A stretch of 5,137 bases of DNA from Gemmatimonadales bacterium (GTDB lineage Bacteria; Gemmatimonadota; Gemmatimonadetes; Gemmatimonadales; GWC2-71-9). The notes beneath the pieces were generated by a model that did no database searches, had not been told where the DNA came from, and saw only the letters and a program-made list of their open reading frames with translations. Of the stretch, positions 1-4,582 are shown piece after piece. Each line of letters starts with the position of its first letter. Position 1 is the first letter of the stretch. A program made the position numbers and the translations under genes. Location of the stretch: contig JAICEH010000160.1 in assembly GCA_025924275.1 (NCBI GenBank), positions 1-5,137 of the forward strand. The letters run 5' to 3'.

Positions 1-60
1 CCCTACGCCGCCTACGTGGCGGAGCTGGCCCGGCGCGGGGTGGTGATCGAGGAGCTCTGA
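1..60 (+). CDS. C-terminal end of an unidentified protein (5' end outside window)
   Basis: Frame 1 is open from the first base and reads PYAAYVAELARRGVVIEEL before a TGA stop at 58-60. The tail looks like an amphipathic helix followed by a short strand, typical of the end of a soluble cytosolic enzyme. Nineteen residues are too few to name a family, so no function is assigned. The codons are strongly G/C-ended like those of the neighbouring genes, which supports real coding. The next plus-strand gene starts 170 bases downstream, so co-transcription is possible but not shown. Confidence 0.6.
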   Translation, partial: PYAAYVAELARRGVVIEEL

Positions 61-117
61 AGCGGGGGTCTGGAGTCGTGTCGCGCGACGCGTGACTCGT
101 GACGGGGCGGGGAACGG

Positions 118-145
118 GGGGGCGGAAAGGGAACTTCCCGCCCCC
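118..145 (+). terminator. GC-rich inverted repeat, weak terminator candidate
   Basis: GGGGGCGG at 118-125 pairs with CCGCCCCC at 138-145 around a 12-base loop. It lies 57 bases after the stop of the partial gene. The following bases (TTCAGCG) contain no real T-run, so an intrinsic terminator is only a possibility. A competing pairing of GGGAAC (129-134) with GTTCCC (152-157) also exists, which makes the fold uncertain. Long G and C runs in such DNA can pair by chance. Confidence 0.25.
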
Positions 146-186
146 TTCAGCGTTCCCTCACGCGGAAAGTCCGACGTTTCCCGACC

Positions 187-211
187 CGGGGCGCCCGCTG
201 GAGGCGCCCCG
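187..211 (+). other. Perfect 9-bp hairpin just upstream of the thioredoxin-like gene
   Basis: CGGGGCGCC (187-195) and GGCGCCCCG (203-211) form a perfect 9-bp stem with a 7-base loop. The stem ends 9 bases before the AGGAGG ribosome site at 221-226, so in mRNA it would sit immediately upstream of the ribosome footprint. It could stabilise the 5' end, act as an attenuator, or be a terminator without a U-tract for the preceding transcript. No function is demonstrated. Confidence 0.4.
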
Positions 212-220
212 CGTCGCGAC

Positions 221-226
221 AGGAGG
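221..226 (+). promoter_or_regulatory. Shine-Dalgarno site fixing the start of the thioredoxin-like gene
   Basis: A full AGGAGG lies 4 bases before the ATG at 231. The reading frame is open further upstream to an ATG at 99. The 44 extra codons from there encode a Gly/Pro/Arg-rich stretch with no family resemblance and no comparable ribosome site. The start at 231 is therefore preferred. Confidence 0.8.
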
Positions 227-230
227 CCTG

Positions 231-779
231 ATGGCCGGGTTCGAGTCCCTCTGGGAGCAGGCGCTGCCCTTCGACGAATTCGTCGCCGGGAGCACGGAGC
301 ACCGTGAGCTGTGGGCCGGCCTCCACCGGCTGGCCCGGCTGCCCGACTGGGCCCTGGCCGCTGCCGCGAGTGCGCCGCGCCGGCGGCTCCTGGTGCTCGC
401 CGAGGACTGGTGCGGCGACGCCTCCAACACCATCCCGATCCTCGCTCGGTGGACGGAGCACGCGGCGTCGCTGGAGCTCCGGATCCTCCGGCGCGACGAG
501 CATCCGGAGGTCATGGACCGCTACCTCACCGACGGCAGCCGCTCCATCCCGATCGTGATCGCGCTGGACGAGGCGGATCGCGAACTCGGGCACTGGGGTC
601 CGCGCCCCCGCGCGCTCCAGGAGTGGGTGCTGGCACACCGGCGGACCATCCCCAAGGCCGAGCTCTACCCCTGGATCCGCCGATGGTACGCCCGGGACCG
701 GGGCGAGAGCACCCTGCGGGAGGTGGCCGCCGCCGCCGGGATCGCGATCCCGGAGCCCGAGGGGCGGAAGGTGGCGTGA
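231..779 (+). CDS. Thioredoxin-fold protein with single-cysteine WCGDA active site
   Basis: This 182-residue protein has no signal peptide and should be cytosolic. An N-terminal helical region (about 1-50) precedes a thioredoxin-like core. The strand RRLLVLAEDWCGDA (51-64) places Cys61 where the first cysteine of a CxxC motif would be, followed by a helix with Pro69. The motif SIP at 105-107 supplies the expected cis-proline opposite the active site. The EDWCGDA signature is typical of the thioredoxin_9-type family (Pfam PF14595 as I recall it) annotated simply as 'thioredoxin family protein'. The position of the resolving cysteine holds Ala64, and Cys61 is the only cysteine in the protein. 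Classical dithiol disulfide exchange is therefore impossible. A monothiol, glutathione-like-thiol-dependent or non-redox role is more likely. It ends 22 bases from the stop of the convergent thioesterase gene. Family assignment is firm; substrate and partner are unknown. Confidence 0.85.
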   Translation: MAGFESLWEQALPFDEFVAGSTEHRELWAGLHRLARLPDWALAAAASAPRRRLLVLAEDWCGDASNTIPILARWTEHAASLELRILRRDEHPEVMDRYLTDGSRSIPIVIALDEADRELGHWGPRPRALQEWVLAHRRTIPKAELYPWIRRWYARDRGESTLREVAAAAGIAIPEPEGRKVA

Positions 780-801
780 GGGGGCACGTCCCGCTCCCTC
801 C

Positions 802-1278
802 CTACCGCTCCCCGTCCGCCGGCCCCCGCTCCCCGCGGAGCAGCCCGAGCCGCGCCAGGGCCTCCTCCTTGGGGAGGACGGGAAAGGCGTTGGCGAGGTC
901 GTCCGGCACCGGTGCCGGACGGCCGGTGGCGAGGTTCACGTAGACCCAGTTGGTCTCCGCCCGGGCCAGCAGCGCGCGGTCGCTCTCCCTGACCATCACG
1001 TAGTGCCGCACGGCGCTCCGGCTTCCCGTGGTGCCGATCCAGGTGTGGAGCGCCAGCGGCTCGCCCTCGAATGCGGGGCGCAGGTACTCGATGAAGTGGG
1101 TTCGCACCACCCACCCGCCGCCCACCTGGACGTACCGTTCCATCGGCCATCCCTCGGAGGCCGAGTGCTCGATGGCGACGTCCTGCATCCACTGCAGGTA
1201 GGCGAGGTTGTTGACGTGCCGCTGGGCGTCGATCGCCTCGGGCGGCACCGCGAACCGCTTGGTGAAGATGTCGGGCAT
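802..1278 (-). CDS. Hotdog-fold acyl-CoA thioesterase (YbgC/FadM/4HBT-like)
   Basis: The 158-residue protein, with no signal peptide, would be a cytosolic thioesterase that hydrolyses acyl-CoA or acyl-ACP thioesters. The N-terminal motif IDAQRHVNNLAYLQWMQD (16-33) matches the family pattern D-x3-HVNN-x2-Y-x2-W. Asp17 is the expected catalytic acid, as in 4-hydroxybenzoyl-CoA thioesterases, and His21, Asn23, Asn24 and Tyr27 follow. The rest alternates strands as in a single hotdog domain (for example GWVVRTHFIEYLRPAFEGEP and the strands around HTWIGTTGSRSAVRHYVM). Its length is normal to slightly long for the family. The start is the ATG at 1278-1276, which overlaps the TGA of the upstream barrel gene by one base (TGATG). 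Codons further upstream in this frame are the shadow of that barrel gene. The acyl substrate cannot be told from sequence. Confidence 0.9.
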   Translation of the reverse strand: MPDIFTKRFAVPPEAIDAQRHVNNLAYLQWMQDVAIEHSASEGWPMERYVQVGGGWVVRTHFIEYLRPAFEGEPLALHTWIGTTGSRSAVRHYVMVRESDRALLARAETNWVYVNLATGRPAPVPDDLANAFPVLPKEEALARLGLLRGERGPADGER

Positions 1279-1299
1279 CAGAACATCCAGCCTCCTCCC
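1278..1299 (-). promoter_or_regulatory. Ribosome site and TGATG coupling junction for the thioesterase gene
   Basis: On the minus strand GGGAGGAGG (1299-1291) lies inside the last codons of the barrel gene. It is followed 12 bases later by TGATG, where the barrel stop and thioesterase start share one A. The spacing is longer than ideal, so translation probably relies partly on ribosomes terminating at the TGA and restarting. Confidence 0.65.
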
Positions 1300-2405
1300 A
1301 GCAGGACCTCCACGCCCTCGCCGCCCCCCGCCACGGTGAGGCTGGCGGTGTTGCGGCGCCAGAGCCGCGCCACCACCCCCGCCCCCCCGCCGAAGTGCCA
1401 GTCCTCCAGCGTCACCCGGAGGCCCTCCCCTTCGAACACCCGCCCGCCGTCGGCGAATGCCACCAGCGACAGGCCGCCGTAGTCGCCCCGGTCCACCACC
1501 TCCACGCGTGCCTCGACGTTGGCGAGGAGGAGGCCGGTGCCGAGCCACCGGGGCTGGTCCACGCCCCGGTGGGAGGCGATGCCGCCGAGTGCCGTGATCT
1601 CCCCTTCCCAGACCGGGACCAGGGCGCGCGCGTCCAGGGTGGGCTCGCCGCCCAGGTCGGCGGCCACCAGGCGGCCGGCGAGCACCACCCGCCCGCCGGC
1701 GGGCAGCCACCCCCGGAGGTCGCCCCAGGTCCGGGTGTACCCGTCGCCGCCGGTGCCGGCGAGGACGCCAGCCTCCAGGAGGAGGCCGCGGCGCGGGCCG
1801 CCGTACTCCCGGTCGCGCGTGTCCCAGACCAGCGCCAGCCGTCCGGTCGCGTCGTCCTCGTCGACGCCGCCCGGGAACGACCCCTCGAAGAGCGTGGCGC
1901 CGGGGAGGCCGGTCCATTCGGTGCGCGCCACCCCGCCGCCCGCGGCGACGTGCAGCGGCCCGCGGATCCGCCGCGTCACCTCGGCGCCCGCGGAGTACCG
2001 GGTGTGCCGAACCCGGTACCAGTGGGGCGCGTCGTCGGTCACGAGATCATCGTCCTTCCCGGTGTCGTTGCCCAGGCCGAACCAGCCGTAACGCGCATCC
2101 CGGGCCGCCTCCGCCCGCGCGCGGAGTCGCCACCCCGGCCCGAGGAGCGGGGCCCACGCGGTGAGCGACGCGGAGCGGCTGCCGTCGAACCCGGCCGCGG
2201 CCACGAGCACGAGCTCGCGCGCGGAGGTGACCCGCGCCTCGTAGGGCGCGCGCTGCTGCAGGTGGAACCGGAGGCCGAGCTGGGGGAAGGCGTTGGCGCT
2301 CGGGACTGCCACCGGGTGGAAGTGGAAGAGGGTCGTCTCCTGGGCGGAGCCGGGCGGCGCGAACCCGACGGCCGCCGCGATCAGGAGGCCGGCCGCGCGC
2401 TTCAC
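1278..2405 (-). CDS. POTRA-less Omp85/BamA-TamA-like outer-membrane beta-barrel
   Basis: This 375-residue protein starts with a Sec signal peptide: VKRAAGLLIAAAVGFAPPGSA, with likely cleavage before Gln22. The mature part, about 354 residues, is all alternating barrel-like strands. Omp85 surface-antigen hallmarks include FGLGNDT (109-115) and the strand-turn motif D195-TRDREYGGPRRG (195-207). The region SHRGVDQPRWLGTGLLLANVEARV (278-301) corresponds to the conserved RGF/RGY loop motif, degenerate here as HRGV. The chain ends in Trp-Met-Phe, the aromatic C-terminus recognised by the BAM machinery. There is no room for N-terminal POTRA domains, so it resembles the short Omp85 subgroup with barrel only. 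Its role could be transport, lipid or envelope handling; none is provable here. The start is the GTG at 2405-2403, which overlaps the upstream stop (GTGA) and is directly followed by the Lys-Arg signal peptide. No Met fits, and the longer open frame upstream is a shadow. Confidence 0.85.
   Translation of the reverse strand: MKRAAGLLIAAAVGFAPPGSAQETTLFHFHPVAVPSANAFPQLGLRFHLQQRAPYEARVTSARELVLVAAAGFDGSRSASLTAWAPLLGPGWRLRARAEAARDARYGWFGLGNDTGKDDDLVTDDAPHWYRVRHTRYSAGAEVTRRIRGPLHVAAGGGVARTEWTGLPGATLFEGSFPGGVDEDDATGRLALVWDTRDREYGGPRRGLLLEAGVLAGTGGDGYTRTWGDLRGWLPAGGRVVLAGRLVAADLGGEPTLDARALVPVWEGEITALGGIASHRGVDQPRWLGTGLLLANVEARVEVVDRGDYGGLSLVAFADGGRVFEGEGLRVTLEDWHFGGGAGVVARLWRRNTASLTVAGGGEGVEVLLGGGWMF
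2402..2405 (-). promoter_or_regulatory. GTGA overlap coupling hydrolase stop to barrel start
   Basis: The minus strand reads GTGA at 2405-2402. GTG starts the Omp85-type gene and TGA ends the hydrolase gene. The 20 bases before the GTG contain no purine-rich Shine-Dalgarno sequence of note. Translation of the barrel is therefore likely to depend on re-initiation by ribosomes finishing the hydrolase, giving linked output of the two proteins. Confidence 0.7.
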
Positions 2406-3442
2406 CGGCGCTCGTAGAGGTGGGCGCAGTCCTTCGCCGCGGCCTCCCGGCCGTCGTGCACGGCGTAGCGGCCGGGGAATATCGAGGCGGCGCCGTACTC
2501 GCCGTTCCGGTTCACGGCGTAGAAGGTGAGGCCGAACGTGGGCCGACCCTGGCCGTCGAGGAGCCGCGGCGGCGTCATCGCCACCACGCGCCGGAGGGTC
2601 TCGAGACAGGCGTCGGTGGGGCTCATCCCGCGGCGCATGTGCTCCACGGTGAGGAACCCGCCGCAGACCATGATGTTCGATTCGCCGCGCCCGGTGGAAC
2701 CGGCGGCGCCCACCGTGTTGTCGCAATACTGGCCCGCGCCCACGATCGGCGAGTCGCCCACCCGACCCGGGATCTTCCACGCGAGCCCGCTCGTGGTGGT
2801 GACCGACGAGATCTCGCCCTTCGCGTTCACCGCGTTGAGGTTGATCGTCCCGGTGGGCCGGGCCACCATCGCCTCGCCCTGGGGCACGTCGAGCCAGTCG
2901 TCTTCCCGCCCCCGGTTGGCGCGCCAGGCGAGCCATTTCTGCCGCGACTCCGGGGTCAGGAGGTCCTCCTCCTTGAAGCCGTAGGAGAGCGCGAATCGCT
3001 TGGCGCCCTCGCCCACGAGGAGGATGTGGTTGGTGTACCGGAGCACCAGCTTGGCCACCTCGCTCGGGGTCTTGATGCCCTCGAGGGCCCCCACCGCCCC
3101 GGCACGCTTCGACGGCCCGTGCATGCACGATGCGTCGAGCTGCACCACGCCCGCCTCGTTGGGGAGGCCGCCGTAACCGACCGAGTCGTCGGCCGGGTCG
3201 AGCTCCTGGATCTTCACCCCCTCGACCGCGGCATCGAGCGTGTCCGCCCCCTGCAGCATCAGCTCCACCGCCCGGGTGACCGGCCGGAGGCTGTTGTTGG
3301 AGCTGATCGCCACCGGCCGGGCCGGCGGGGGGATGTGAACGGCGGGTGCGGCAACCGCGGCGGAGGGACGGGCGAGGGCGCTGCCGGCCACGGCAGCACC
3401 CGTGGCGCCGAGGAAGGCGCGACGGGAGAGGGGTTCGTGCAC
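2402..3442 (-). CDS. Tat-exported N4-glycosylasparaginase / isoaspartyl peptidase-asparaginase family Ntn-hydrolase
   Basis: The 346-residue precursor begins with a Tat signal: SRRAFLG at 6-12, a hydrophobic stretch to about 24, and cleavage near AVA-APA at 30-34. It should therefore fold in the cytoplasm and work in the periplasm. The body matches the asparaginase-2/glycosylasparaginase family, which cuts itself into alpha and beta chains and hydrolyses Asn-linked sugar, L-asparagine or isoaspartyl peptides. The beta-chain nucleophile is predicted to be Thr199 in PTGTINLNAV. Downstream are TTTSG (215-219), IPGRVGDSPIVGAG (224-237, substrate-binding Arg227 and Asp230) and TGRGE (250-254). The residue before the nucleophile is Gly198, as in E. 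coli IaaA-type enzymes (HGT), not the Asp of classical glycosylasparaginases (HDT). The size is normal. The start is a GTG with GGAG 7 bases upstream and the Tat motif directly after. It is the first gene of a three-gene operon. Family is sure; substrate is not. Confidence 0.9.
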   Translation of the reverse strand: MHEPLSRRAFLGATGAAVAGSALARPSAAVAAPAVHIPPPARPVAISSNNSLRPVTRAVELMLQGADTLDAAVEGVKIQELDPADDSVGYGGLPNEAGVVQLDASCMHGPSKRAGAVGALEGIKTPSEVAKLVLRYTNHILLVGEGAKRFALSYGFKEEDLLTPESRQKWLAWRANRGREDDWLDVPQGEAMVARPTGTINLNAVNAKGEISSVTTTSGLAWKIPGRVGDSPIVGAGQYCDNTVGAAGSTGRGESNIMVCGGFLTVEHMRRGMSPTDACLETLRRVVAMTPPRLLDGQGRPTFGLTFYAVNRNGEYGAASIFPGRYAVHDGREAAAKDCAHLYERR

Positions 3443-3449
3443 GGGCGGA

Positions 3450-3453
3450 CTCC
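3450..3453 (-). promoter_or_regulatory. Shine-Dalgarno site of the hydrolase gene
   Basis: Read on the minus strand, CCGGAGTCC places GGAG (3453-3450) 7 bases before the GTG at 3442-3440. This decides for the GTG start, since no ATG lies close by in this frame and the Tat twin-arginine motif follows five residues later. Confidence 0.7.
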
Positions 3454-3482
3454 GGATGGATGGGACGGGGACGAGGGATAGT

Positions 3483-3497
3483 CACCGCGCCGCGGTG
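3483..3497. promoter_or_regulatory. Operator-like palindrome in the divergent intergenic region
   Basis: CACCGCG and CGCGGTG flank a single central base, giving 7-bp arms. It lies 41-55 bases upstream of the hydrolase GTG and would fall in its leader or core promoter. It could bind a dimeric regulator. The one-base centre makes an RNA hairpin of full length impossible. No regulator gene is in the window. Confidence 0.3.
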
Positions 3498-3554
3498 CGA
3501 AATGCAAGCGTGGGCGCGGGCCGGGGGGCGCGCGCAGGCGCCAGCGGGGCGAGG

Positions 3555-3583
3555 TGTGATTTTGCAATCTCCTGTGATACAAC
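3555..3583 (+). promoter_or_regulatory. Possible promoter for the first small barrel (AT-rich island)
   Basis: The run from about 3555 to 3592 is the only clearly AT-rich patch between the divergent genes. TGATACAAC (3575-3583) reads as an extended -10 (TGN plus TACAAC, four of six consensus positions). The -35 position 17 bases upstream is poor (TGTGAT). The hexamer TGTGAT occurs twice, at 3555 and 3573. A start near 3590 would give a leader of about 100 bases. No equally good minus-strand promoter was found, although the operon must start somewhere in 3443-3691. Confidence 0.3.
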
Positions 3584-3602
3584 AACTTGGAGAGCTCCAG
3601 CC

Positions 3603-3648
3603 GGGGGCCGGGCACGCGGTTTGCCCCCTTGGCGCGGGCTTCCGCGCC
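3603..3648 (+). other. Two tandem hairpins in the leader of the first barrel gene
   Basis: GGGGGC (3603-3608) can pair with GCCCCC (3623-3628). Then GGCGCGG (3631-3637) pairs perfectly with CCGCGCC (3642-3648) around a 4-base loop. The second hairpin ends 31 bases before the GGAG ribosome site. Such structured leaders are common on outer-membrane protein mRNAs and can affect stability or small-RNA binding, but here a role is only inferred. A 12-base palindrome TGGAG-AG-CTCCA sits just upstream at 3588-3599. Confidence 0.35.
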
Positions 3649-3691
3649 ACCGGCGGCGCGGACCCACCCACCCAACACCGGAGCCACGACG

Positions 3692-4291
3692 ATGTTCAAG
3701 CGGGTCCTGACCCTGTCCACCCTCGCCGCCCTCACCTTCGCTGCGAGCCCCGACACGGCCTCGGCGCAGGGCGTGTCGGTGACGCCGTTCGTCGGTTACT
3801 ACGCCCCGCTCGGCACCCTGCTCAAGGAAGGGGCGACCGAGATCAGCACCGAAGGCGCGCTGATGTTCGGCGGCCGCCTCGGGCTCGACACCCCGGGCAG
3901 GTGGGGCTTCGAGGGGACGCTGGCCTACTCCAGCGCCGGCCTCGAGGACGTCCCCGATGACGGGAGCGTCATGATCCTGAGCGCGCGGGCCCTCTACCAG
4001 CTCGCCACCCTGGGCATGGCCGGGAGCCTGCACGCCGGCGCCGGCCTGGCCTACGTCATGCGCGGCGGGGAGTTCTGGGACGCCGTGGACGAGGGCGGGG
4101 TCGAGGGGATCAACGACTTCGGCGGCACCGTGGGCCTGAGCGCGCGCTTCCCGCTGGGGCCGACGATGACCCTGCGCCTGGACCTCGAGGACTACATCTA
4201 CAGCGGCGAGATCCACGACGACACGGACGCCACCGAGTCCCAGCTCCAGAACGACTTGCTCCTCTCGGCGGGCCTCAGCTTCGGCTTCTGA
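3692..4291 (+). CDS. Small outer-membrane beta-barrel protein (OmpX/OmpW-like), paralog 1
   Basis: The 199-residue precursor has a Sec signal peptide (Lys3-Arg4, hydrophobic 5-18, cleavage after ASA25 before Gln26). The mature part, about 174 residues, alternates hydrophobic and polar residues as in an 8-stranded barrel. It opens with VSVTPFVGYY (28-37) and ends FGF, with the aromatic C-terminus used for outer-membrane insertion. Acidic, Gly-rich segments such as LEDVPDDGS (84-92) and RGGEFWDAVDEGG (124-136) are likely loops. Near the end LRLDLEDYIYS (161-171) is a strand shared with the next gene. The ATG at 3692 has GGAG (3680-3683) 8 bases upstream. The frame is open upstream to 3587, but the Lys-Arg signal peptide fixes the start. 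It probably belongs to the outer-membrane beta-barrel (OMP_b-brl) families; pore, adhesion or structural roles cannot be told apart. Confidence 0.85.
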   Translation: MFKRVLTLSTLAALTFAASPDTASAQGVSVTPFVGYYAPLGTLLKEGATEISTEGALMFGGRLGLDTPGRWGFEGTLAYSSAGLEDVPDDGSVMILSARALYQLATLGMAGSLHAGAGLAYVMRGGEFWDAVDEGGVEGINDFGGTVGLSARFPLGPTMTLRLDLEDYIYSGEIHDDTDATESQLQNDLLLSAGLSFGF

Positions 4292-4312
4292 CCCTGGGCC
4301 TTCCGGAATCCC

Positions 4313-4351
4313 GCACCGCCGCGTCCCCTTTCGGGGCGCGGCGGTGCGTTT
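4313..4351 (+). terminator. Strong GC stem-loop terminator after the first barrel gene
   Basis: GCACCGCCGCG (4313-4323) pairs perfectly with CGCGGCGGTGC (4337-4347). After one bulged T, CCCC (4325-4328) pairs with GGGG (4333-4336) around a TTTC loop, for 15 pairs in all. It begins 21 bases after the TGA. The tail is only GTTT, so the U-tract is short, as is common in GC-rich genomes. It should end or attenuate transcription before the second barrel gene and also protect the 3' end. Confidence 0.7.
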
Positions 4352-4360
4352 CGGCCCGCC

Positions 4361-4403
4361 AGGCGTGGCGAGCCGAGAGACTCTCTGGGGTTTCGCCACG
4401 CTT
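4361..4403 (+). repeat. Second long inverted repeat between the barrel genes
   Basis: GCGTGGCGA (4363-4371) is exactly complementary to TCGCCACGC (4393-4401). One G-T and one A-T pair extend it to 4361 and 4403. Inside, GAGA (4375-4378) can pair with TCTC (4382-4385), giving a nested hairpin. It is followed by TTTC. It may be a second, tandem terminator, an antiterminator or attenuator in read-through transcripts, or a protein-binding site. It is not part of any gene. Confidence 0.5.
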
Positions 4404-4437
4404 TCAAGTTGGAGAACGATCGATGGGCGGCCGACTC

Positions 4438-4466
4438 TCGACCAAACCGCGGCATGTTCCTATCTT
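4438..4466 (+). promoter_or_regulatory. Plausible sigma-70-type promoter for the second barrel gene
   Basis: TCGACC (4438-4443) and TATCTT (4461-4466) are separated by 17 bases, each matching four of six consensus positions of TTGACA and TATAAT. Transcription would start near 4473, past both hairpins, and leave a leader of about 110 bases. This fits an independent unit downstream of the terminator. Confidence 0.4.
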
Positions 4467-4494
4467 GGTGCCGCTGACGCAAGGCGCGTCGCGG

Positions 4495-4520
4495 CCGGCG
4501 GGACCCCGGTCGCGCGCCGG
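4495..4520 (+). other. Hairpin in the leader of the second barrel gene
   Basis: CCGGCG (4495-4500) pairs with CGCCGG (4515-4520), with a GC-rich 14-base interior. In a transcript starting near 4473 this would be a 5' leader structure, about 50 bases before the ribosome site. Given the GC content it may be chance. The rest of 4292-4582 holds only the terminator, the second inverted repeat and the promoter candidate described separately; I see no gene in it. Confidence 0.25.
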
Positions 4521-4582
4521 GCTGCCCTCGGGCCTGGCGTCCATCGCCGGCGGTTCCACACACCAGAGGAGGGAGTTCCGAC

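Noticed and set aside
73..106. Inverted and direct short repeats (GAGTC/GACTC, CGTGAC twice) after the first stop
   Set aside because: The arms are 5-6 bases and the fold is not stable by itself. Nothing suggests an attachment site or a mobile-element end.
99..230. N-terminal extension of the thioredoxin-like protein to the ATG at 99
   Set aside because: The extra 44 residues look non-coding, and a full AGGAGG precedes the ATG at 231.
778..800. Possible bidirectional terminator between the convergent stops (GAGGG pairing with CCCTC)
   Set aside because: Only about five reliable pairs, overlapping the stop codon, with no T-run on either strand.
802..1917. A 371-codon minus-strand frame extending the thioesterase upstream
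   Set aside because: The N-terminal 213 codons are low-complexity shadow of the barrel gene. The hotdog domain begins right at the ATG at 1278 within the TGATG junction.
1395..2417. A 340-codon open frame on the plus strand opposite the Omp85 gene
   Set aside because: Low-complexity Pro/Ala/Arg/Gly/Val translation with no domain. The opposite strand encodes a recognisable barrel with signal peptide and conserved motifs.
2420..3481. A 353-codon open frame on the plus strand opposite the hydrolase gene
   Set aside because: Its translation is Gly/Arg/Pro/His/Val-rich with no family resemblance. It lies exactly opposite a gene with clear catalytic motifs and a Tat signal. Long antisense frames are expected in GC-rich coding DNA.
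1278..3671. A 797-codon minus-strand frame suggesting one large fusion protein ending in the barrel
   Set aside because: Only the part from the GTG at 2405 has a signal peptide and barrel pattern. The upstream part is Arg/Pro/Gly-rich shadow of the hydrolase gene in another frame.
3482..4399. A 305-codon minus-strand frame opposite the first small barrel
   Set aside because: Low-complexity composition, overlaps a gene with signal peptide and barrel pattern, and runs across its terminator hairpin.
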